Made by a program: the position numbers and the translations under genes. The notes under the pieces were generated by a model. It had not been told where the DNA came from. It did not search any database and saw only the letters and a list, made by a program, of their open reading frames with translations. A stretch of DNA of 64,000 nucleotides, taken from the NCBI RefSeq assembly GCF_004137245.1, contig NZ_SDWS01000001.1:620001-684000 (forward strand), in the 5' to 3' direction. Shown in pieces: positions 60,337-64,000 of this stretch. Numbering within the stretch: position 1 is the stretch's first letter; each line of letters starts with the position of its first letter. Source of the DNA: Nocardioides glacieisoli. GTDB lineage: Bacteria; Actinomycetota; Actinomycetes; Propionibacteriales; Nocardioidaceae.

Positions 60337-61032
60337 GTGGAATTCGTGAGGACACCGGTGGCACAGCGTGAGGGCGATGCCCCCACGCGTGACCGCGTGG
60401 CGCGCACGATCCTCGAGAACGGGCCCTCCACCGCCGCCGACCTCGCGGTCGCGCTCGACCTCACGCCCGCCGCCGTACGTCGTCATCTCGACCACCTCGC
60501 GGCCGAGGGCATCGTCGAGTCGCGCGAGCAGAAGGTCTACGGCACCCGCGGTCGCGGTCGCCCGGCCAGGGTGTTCGCGCTGACCGAGGCGGGCCGCGAC
60601 AGCTTCGACCAGCAGTACGACGACCTGGCCGTGCAGGCGATGCGCTTCCTCGCCGAGACCCAGGGCGAGGACGCCGTGGTCGAGTTCGCCCGGCGCCGAG
60701 TCGCCTTCGTGGAGCGCGACTACAACGCCGTGACGGCCCTCGACCCCGACCTCAGCCCGGCCGAGGCCCTCGCCAAGGTCTTCACCCAGAACGGCTACGC
60801 CGCCTCGGTGCGCGACATGCCGGTCGTGGGGGAGCAGCTGTGCCAGCAGCACTGCCCGGTCTCCCACGTCGCCCACGAGTTCCCGCAGCTGTGCGAGGCC
60901 GAGACCGAGGCGATCGCCGCCGTGCTCGGCACCCACGTCCAGCGGCTGGCGACCATCGCCCACGGCGACGGCGTCTGCACCACGTGCATCCCCCAGAACC
61001 TCAAGCCAGAACCGAAGAAGGAGCAGGCATGA
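60337..61032 (+). CDS. sufR: SufR-type iron-sulfur transcriptional regulator
   Basis: 231-residue regulator. The N-terminal winged helix ([32 protein letters not shown]) is of the ArsR/DeoR kind with the basic [15 protein letters not shown] wing. The C-terminal half carries five cysteines in CQQHC (169 and 173), a cysteine near 187, and CTTC (about 215-218), enough to bind a [4Fe-4S] cluster. It should repress the operon when clusters are plentiful. The stop overlaps the sufB ATG (ATGA). Confidence 0.92.
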   Translation: MEFVRTPVAQREGDAPTRDRVARTILENGPSTAADLAVALDLTPAAVRRHLDHLAAEGIVESREQKVYGTRGRGRPARVFALTEAGRDSFDQQYDDLAVQAMRFLAETQGEDAVVEFARRRVAFVERDYNAVTALDPDLSPAEALAKVFTQNGYAASVRDMPVVGEQLCQQHCPVSHVAHEFPQLCEAETEAIAAVLGTHVQRLATIAHGDGVCTTCIPQNLKPEPKKEQA

Positions 61033-62447
61033 CCTCCATCGAAGAGCTCAACCCGTCGCTCAAGGGCATCGGCAACTACGAGTTCGGCTGGTCGGACTCC
61101 GACGCCGCCGGCTCGATCGCCAAGCGCGGTCTCAGCGAGGACGTCGTCCGCAACATCTCCGGACTCAAGAGCGAGCCGCAGTGGATGCTCGACCTGCGCC
61201 TGAAGGGCCTCAAGCTCTTCCACCGCAAGCCCATGCCCACCTGGGGCTCGGACCTGGGCGGCATCGACTTCGACAACATCAAGTACTTCGTGCGCTCCAG
61301 CGAGAAGCAGGCGGCCACGTGGGACGACCTCCCCGAGGACATCAAGAACACCTACGACAAGCTCGGCATCCCGGAGGCGGAGAAGCAGCGCCTCGTCTCG
61401 GGCGTGGCCGCGCAGTACGAGTCCGAGGTCGTCTACCACTCGATCCGCGAGGACCTCGAGGAGCAGGGCGTCATCTTCGTCGACACCGACACCGCGCTGA
61501 AGGAGCACGAGGAGCTCTTCAAGGAGTACTTCGGCACCGTCATCCCGGTCGGGGACAACAAGTTCGCCGCGCTCAACACCTCGGTGTGGTCGGGTGGCTC
61601 GTTCATCTACGTGCCGAAGGGTGTCCACGTCGACATCCCGCTGCAGGCCTACTTCCGGATCAACACCGAGAACATGGGCCAGTTCGAGCGCACGCTGATC
61701 ATCGTCGACGAGGACGCCTACGTGCACTACGTCGAGGGCTGCACCGCGCCGATCTACTCGTCGGACTCGCTGCACTCCGCGGTCGTCGAGATCATCGTCA
61801 AGAAGGGTGGTCGCTGCCGCTACACGACCATCCAGAACTGGTCCAACAACGTCTACAACCTCGTCACCAAGCGCGCGACCTGCGAGGCCGGCGCGACGAT
61901 GGAGTGGGTCGACGGCAACATCGGCTCCAAGGTGACGATGAAGTACCCCGCCATCTACCTGATGGGCGAGCACGCCAAGGGCGAGACGCTGTCGATCGCC
62001 TTCGCGGGCGAGGGCCAGCACCAGGACGCGGGCGCCAAGATGGTGCACGCCGCACCGCACACGTCGTCCTCGATCCTGAGCAAGTCGGTCGCGCGCGGCG
62101 GCGGTCGTACGTCGTACCGCGGGCTGATCCAGGTCAACGAGGGTGCCTACGGATCGAAGTCCAACGTGCTGTGCGACGCTCTGCTGGTCGACCAGATCAG
62201 CCGGAGCGACACCTACCCCTACGTCGACATCCGCGAGGACGACGTGTCCATGGGCCACGAGGCGAGCGTCTCCAAGGTCTCCGACGACCAGCTCTTCTAC
62301 CTCATGTCGCGCGGCATGGAGCAGGACGAGGCGATGGCGATGATCGTGCGCGGCTTCGTCGAGCCGATCGCCAAGGAGCTGCCGATGGAGTACGCCCTCG
62401 AGCTCAACCGCCTGATCGAGCTGCAGATGGAGGGCGCGGTCGGCTGA
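61029..62447 (+). CDS. sufB: Fe-S cluster assembly protein SufB
   Basis: 472-residue scaffold of the SUF machinery, working with SufC and SufD. Recognised from length and blocks such as [70 protein letters not shown], and [30 protein letters not shown]. The conserved cysteine and glutamate of the SufB core are present. No intein is seen, unlike mycobacterial SufB. Confidence 0.97.
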   Translation: MTSIEELNPSLKGIGNYEFGWSDSDAAGSIAKRGLSEDVVRNISGLKSEPQWMLDLRLKGLKLFHRKPMPTWGSDLGGIDFDNIKYFVRSSEKQAATWDDLPEDIKNTYDKLGIPEAEKQRLVSGVAAQYESEVVYHSIREDLEEQGVIFVDTDTALKEHEELFKEYFGTVIPVGDNKFAALNTSVWSGGSFIYVPKGVHVDIPLQAYFRINTENMGQFERTLIIVDEDAYVHYVEGCTAPIYSSDSLHSAVVEIIVKKGGRCRYTTIQNWSNNVYNLVTKRATCEAGATMEWVDGNIGSKVTMKYPAIYLMGEHAKGETLSIAFAGEGQHQDAGAKMVHAAPHTSSSILSKSVARGGGRTSYRGLIQVNEGAYGSKSNVLCDALLVDQISRSDTYPYVDIREDDVSMGHEASVSKVSDDQLFYLMSRGMEQDEAMAMIVRGFVEPIAKELPMEYALELNRLIELQMEGAVG

Positions 62448-62490
62448 TCGCCGACCCGTCGCCCCACACCCGTACGTAGAAAGTAGAGCT

Positions 62491-63705
62491 TTGACCGTCA
62501 CCACCGAATCCGTCCGCTCCGCTCTGGAGCAGGACTCGCCCGAGCGGAACAAGATCGAGAGCCACCTCAACCCGGTGGGCTCCTTCGACGTCGCCGACCA
62601 CCCCGTGCCGACCGGGCGCGAGGAGATCTGGCGCTTCTCGCCGCTCAAGCGGCTGAAGGGCCTGCACGCCGAGGCGCCGTTCAACCCCAGCACCACCTCG
62701 TGCACCTGGAACACCCCCGAGGGCGTGCGCATCGAGGGCGTCAGCGGCGAGGAGGCCAGGTCCCTGCGCGGGATGAGCGGCCTCGTGCCCAACACGCGCT
62801 TCGCCGCGCGGGTGCTGGCCGAGGTGCCGGACTCGCTGCTGGTCGACGTGCCGGCCGACCTCGAGGTCGCGGAGCCGATCGTCGTCTCGCTCGACGGCGA
62901 GGACGCCTCCAACACCGAGGCCGGCCACGTCGCGATGCGCTTCGGCGCCCACAGCAAGGCGATCGTCGTGATCAACCACGAGGGCTCGTCGGCCATGGCC
63001 GCGGTCGTCGAGATCGCCGTCGGTGACGGCGCCGACGTGACCGTGGTGTCGATCCAGGACTGGGCCGACGACGCGGTGCACCTCGCGCACCACCAGGCGC
63101 GGGTCGGCCGCGACGCGACCTACAAGCACGCGGCGATCTCGTTCGGCGGCGACGTCGTGCGGATGGACGCCAACGTCACCTACGACGGTCCCGGCGGCTC
63201 CGCCGAGCTGCTCGGCCTCTACTTCGCCGACGCCGGCCAGCACATCGAGCACCGGCTCTTCGCCGACCACAACGCGCCGCAGACCAAGAGCAACGTGCTC
63301 TACAAGGGCGCGCTGCAGGGCGAGGGCGCCCACACGGTCTGGATCGGCAACGTGCTGATCCGCAAGGTCGCCGAGGGCATCGAGACCTACGAGGAGAACC
63401 GCAACCTCGTCCTCACCGACGGCTGCCGTGCCGACTCGGTCCCCAACCTCGAGATCGAGACCGGCGAGATCGCCGGTGCCGGGCACGCGTCCGCCACCGC
63501 CCGCTTCGACGACGAGCAGCTGTTCTACCTCCAGGCACGCGGCATCTCCGAGAAGGAGGCGCAGCGCCTGGTCGTGCACGGCTTCTTCAACGACCTGATC
63601 CGCCAGGTGGGCGTGCCCTCGATCGAGGAGCGGCTGCTCGGCACGGTCGAGGCCGAGCTGGCCAAGAACGTCCTCAAGGACACGATGTTCGGGACGGTCG
63701 ACTGA
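62491..63705 (+). CDS. sufD: Fe-S cluster assembly protein SufD
   Basis: 404-residue partner of SufB and SufC. It shares the right-handed beta-helix fold: LFADHNAPQTKSNVLYKGALQGEGAHTVWIG and DSVPNLEIETGEIAGAGHASATARFDDEQLFYLQARG. TTG start at 62491 is the only in-frame start near the conserved opening and has a weak GAAAG site. It is 43 bp after sufB and overlaps the Rieske gene (TGATG). Confidence 0.95.
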   Translation: MTVTTESVRSALEQDSPERNKIESHLNPVGSFDVADHPVPTGREEIWRFSPLKRLKGLHAEAPFNPSTTSCTWNTPEGVRIEGVSGEEARSLRGMSGLVPNTRFAARVLAEVPDSLLVDVPADLEVAEPIVVSLDGEDASNTEAGHVAMRFGAHSKAIVVINHEGSSAMAAVVEIAVGDGADVTVVSIQDWADDAVHLAHHQARVGRDATYKHAAISFGGDVVRMDANVTYDGPGGSAELLGLYFADAGQHIEHRLFADHNAPQTKSNVLYKGALQGEGAHTVWIGNVLIRKVAEGIETYEENRNLVLTDGCRADSVPNLEIETGEIAGAGHASATARFDDEQLFYLQARGISEKEAQRLVVHGFFNDLIRQVGVPSIEERLLGTVEAELAKNVLKDTMFGTVD

Positions 63706-64000
63706 TGGCGTTCGAGCGCGCGTGCGCGCTGGACGAGATCCAGGCCGACAAGGCCCTGGCTGTCACCCTCGGGCGCTACGACCTCGCGATCGCCCGTGAC
63801 GGCGACGAGGTCTTCGCGATCGAGGACACCTGCAGCCACGCCGAGGTCGCCCTCAGCGAGGGCGAGGTCGAGCAGACCGACGGCGGCTGCCAGATCGAGT
63901 GCTGGCTGCACGGGTCGATGTTCGACCTGCGCACCGGCAAGCCCACCAACTTCCCGGCGACCGAGCCGGTCGCCACCTTCCCCGTCGACGTACGCGGCAC
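63705..64000 (+). CDS. Rieske-type ferredoxin, suf operon (3' end outside window)
   Basis: At least 98 residues of a non-heme-iron-oxygenase-type Rieske ferredoxin. The first cluster pair is CSHAEVALSEG near 43, the second CWLHGSMF near 66. No oxygenase genes are near; in actinobacteria this gene regularly sits between sufD and sufC, where its role is unknown but suggests electron supply for cluster assembly. ATG 63705 overlaps the sufD stop. Cut by the right edge. Confidence 0.88.
   Translation, partial: MAFERACALDEIQADKALAVTLGRYDLAIARDGDEVFAIEDTCSHAEVALSEGEVEQTDGGCQIECWLHGSMFDLRTGKPTNFPATEPVATFPVDVRG

Overview
The window is GC-rich, densely coding DNA from a mycothiol-containing actinobacterium, most likely Nocardioides or a close relative. 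Pointers are RbpA, WhiA, OpcA, a mycothiol-dependent maleylpyruvate isomerase-type protein, a SufR-led suf operon, Mce-associated-type membrane proteins, many GTG starts, and a recurring TAnnnT hexamer 5-8 nt upstream of start codons (apparent leaderless mRNAs). No rRNA, tRNA, CRISPR array or complete insertion sequence is visible. No gap between genes exceeds 300 bases.

Layout. 1-6182: aminopeptidase N (cut by the left edge), tryptophan 2,3-dioxygenase, an AlkA-like glycosylase, a phospholipase D-type synthase, a RibD-like reductase and a phosphotransferase-fold protein. 6202-11422: META lipoprotein, uvrB, a DUF1707 protein, a hemerythrin protein, an MmcQ/YjbR protein and an ion channel with an odd filter. 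11487-17734: two Mce-associated-type proteins, a YumC-like flavoprotein, a tiny membrane protein, a tightly packed glycosyltransferase/methyltransferase/toroid-protein unit, a second methyltransferase and a small orphan. 17739-25198: hydrolases, antibiotic-resistance-like folds (APH, nucleotidyltransferase), an M43-type metalloprotease, three sulfotransferase-like genes (two are duplicates) and cytochrome b561. 25213-35383: thioredoxin-rhodanese fusion, MBL hydrolase, maleylpyruvate isomerase-like protein, uvrA, Rieske lipoprotein, a frameshifted secreted metalloprotease and uvrC. 35388-42151: rapZ, yvcK, whiA, gap, pgk, tpiA, secG, rbpA. 42233-43198: an AbiEi/DUF559-like gene flanked by oppositely oriented 32-bp repeat arrays. 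43368-51455: overlapping operon tkt-tal-pgi-zwf-opcA-pgl. 51594-57117: ctaB, a PNTG-ended secreted protein with a sortase-like partner, ctaA and a two-gene ABC exporter. 57118-60183: large subtilase. 60337-64000: sufR-sufB-sufD and a Rieske ferredoxin (cut by the right edge).

How the parts work together. The 35-51 kb region is a central-carbon block: lower glycolysis plus a complete pentose-phosphate operon, next to RapZ, YvcK and WhiA. uvrA, uvrB, uvrC and the AlkA-like gene lie scattered but carry the same promoter pattern (TGTCGGTG-like, 8 nt, TAnnnT). This matches the PafBC/RecA-NDp DNA-damage promoter of mycobacteria; uvrA also has a near-perfect LexA box. ctaB and ctaA make heme A. The suf operon starts with its own repressor, and a perfect palindrome abuts the repressor's start codon.

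The least explained locus is the AbiEi/DUF559-like gene with its inverted repeat arrays, placed between rbpA and pgl inside an otherwise conserved block. Second is the PNTG-terminated protein whose stop codon overlaps the start of a sortase-like gene.
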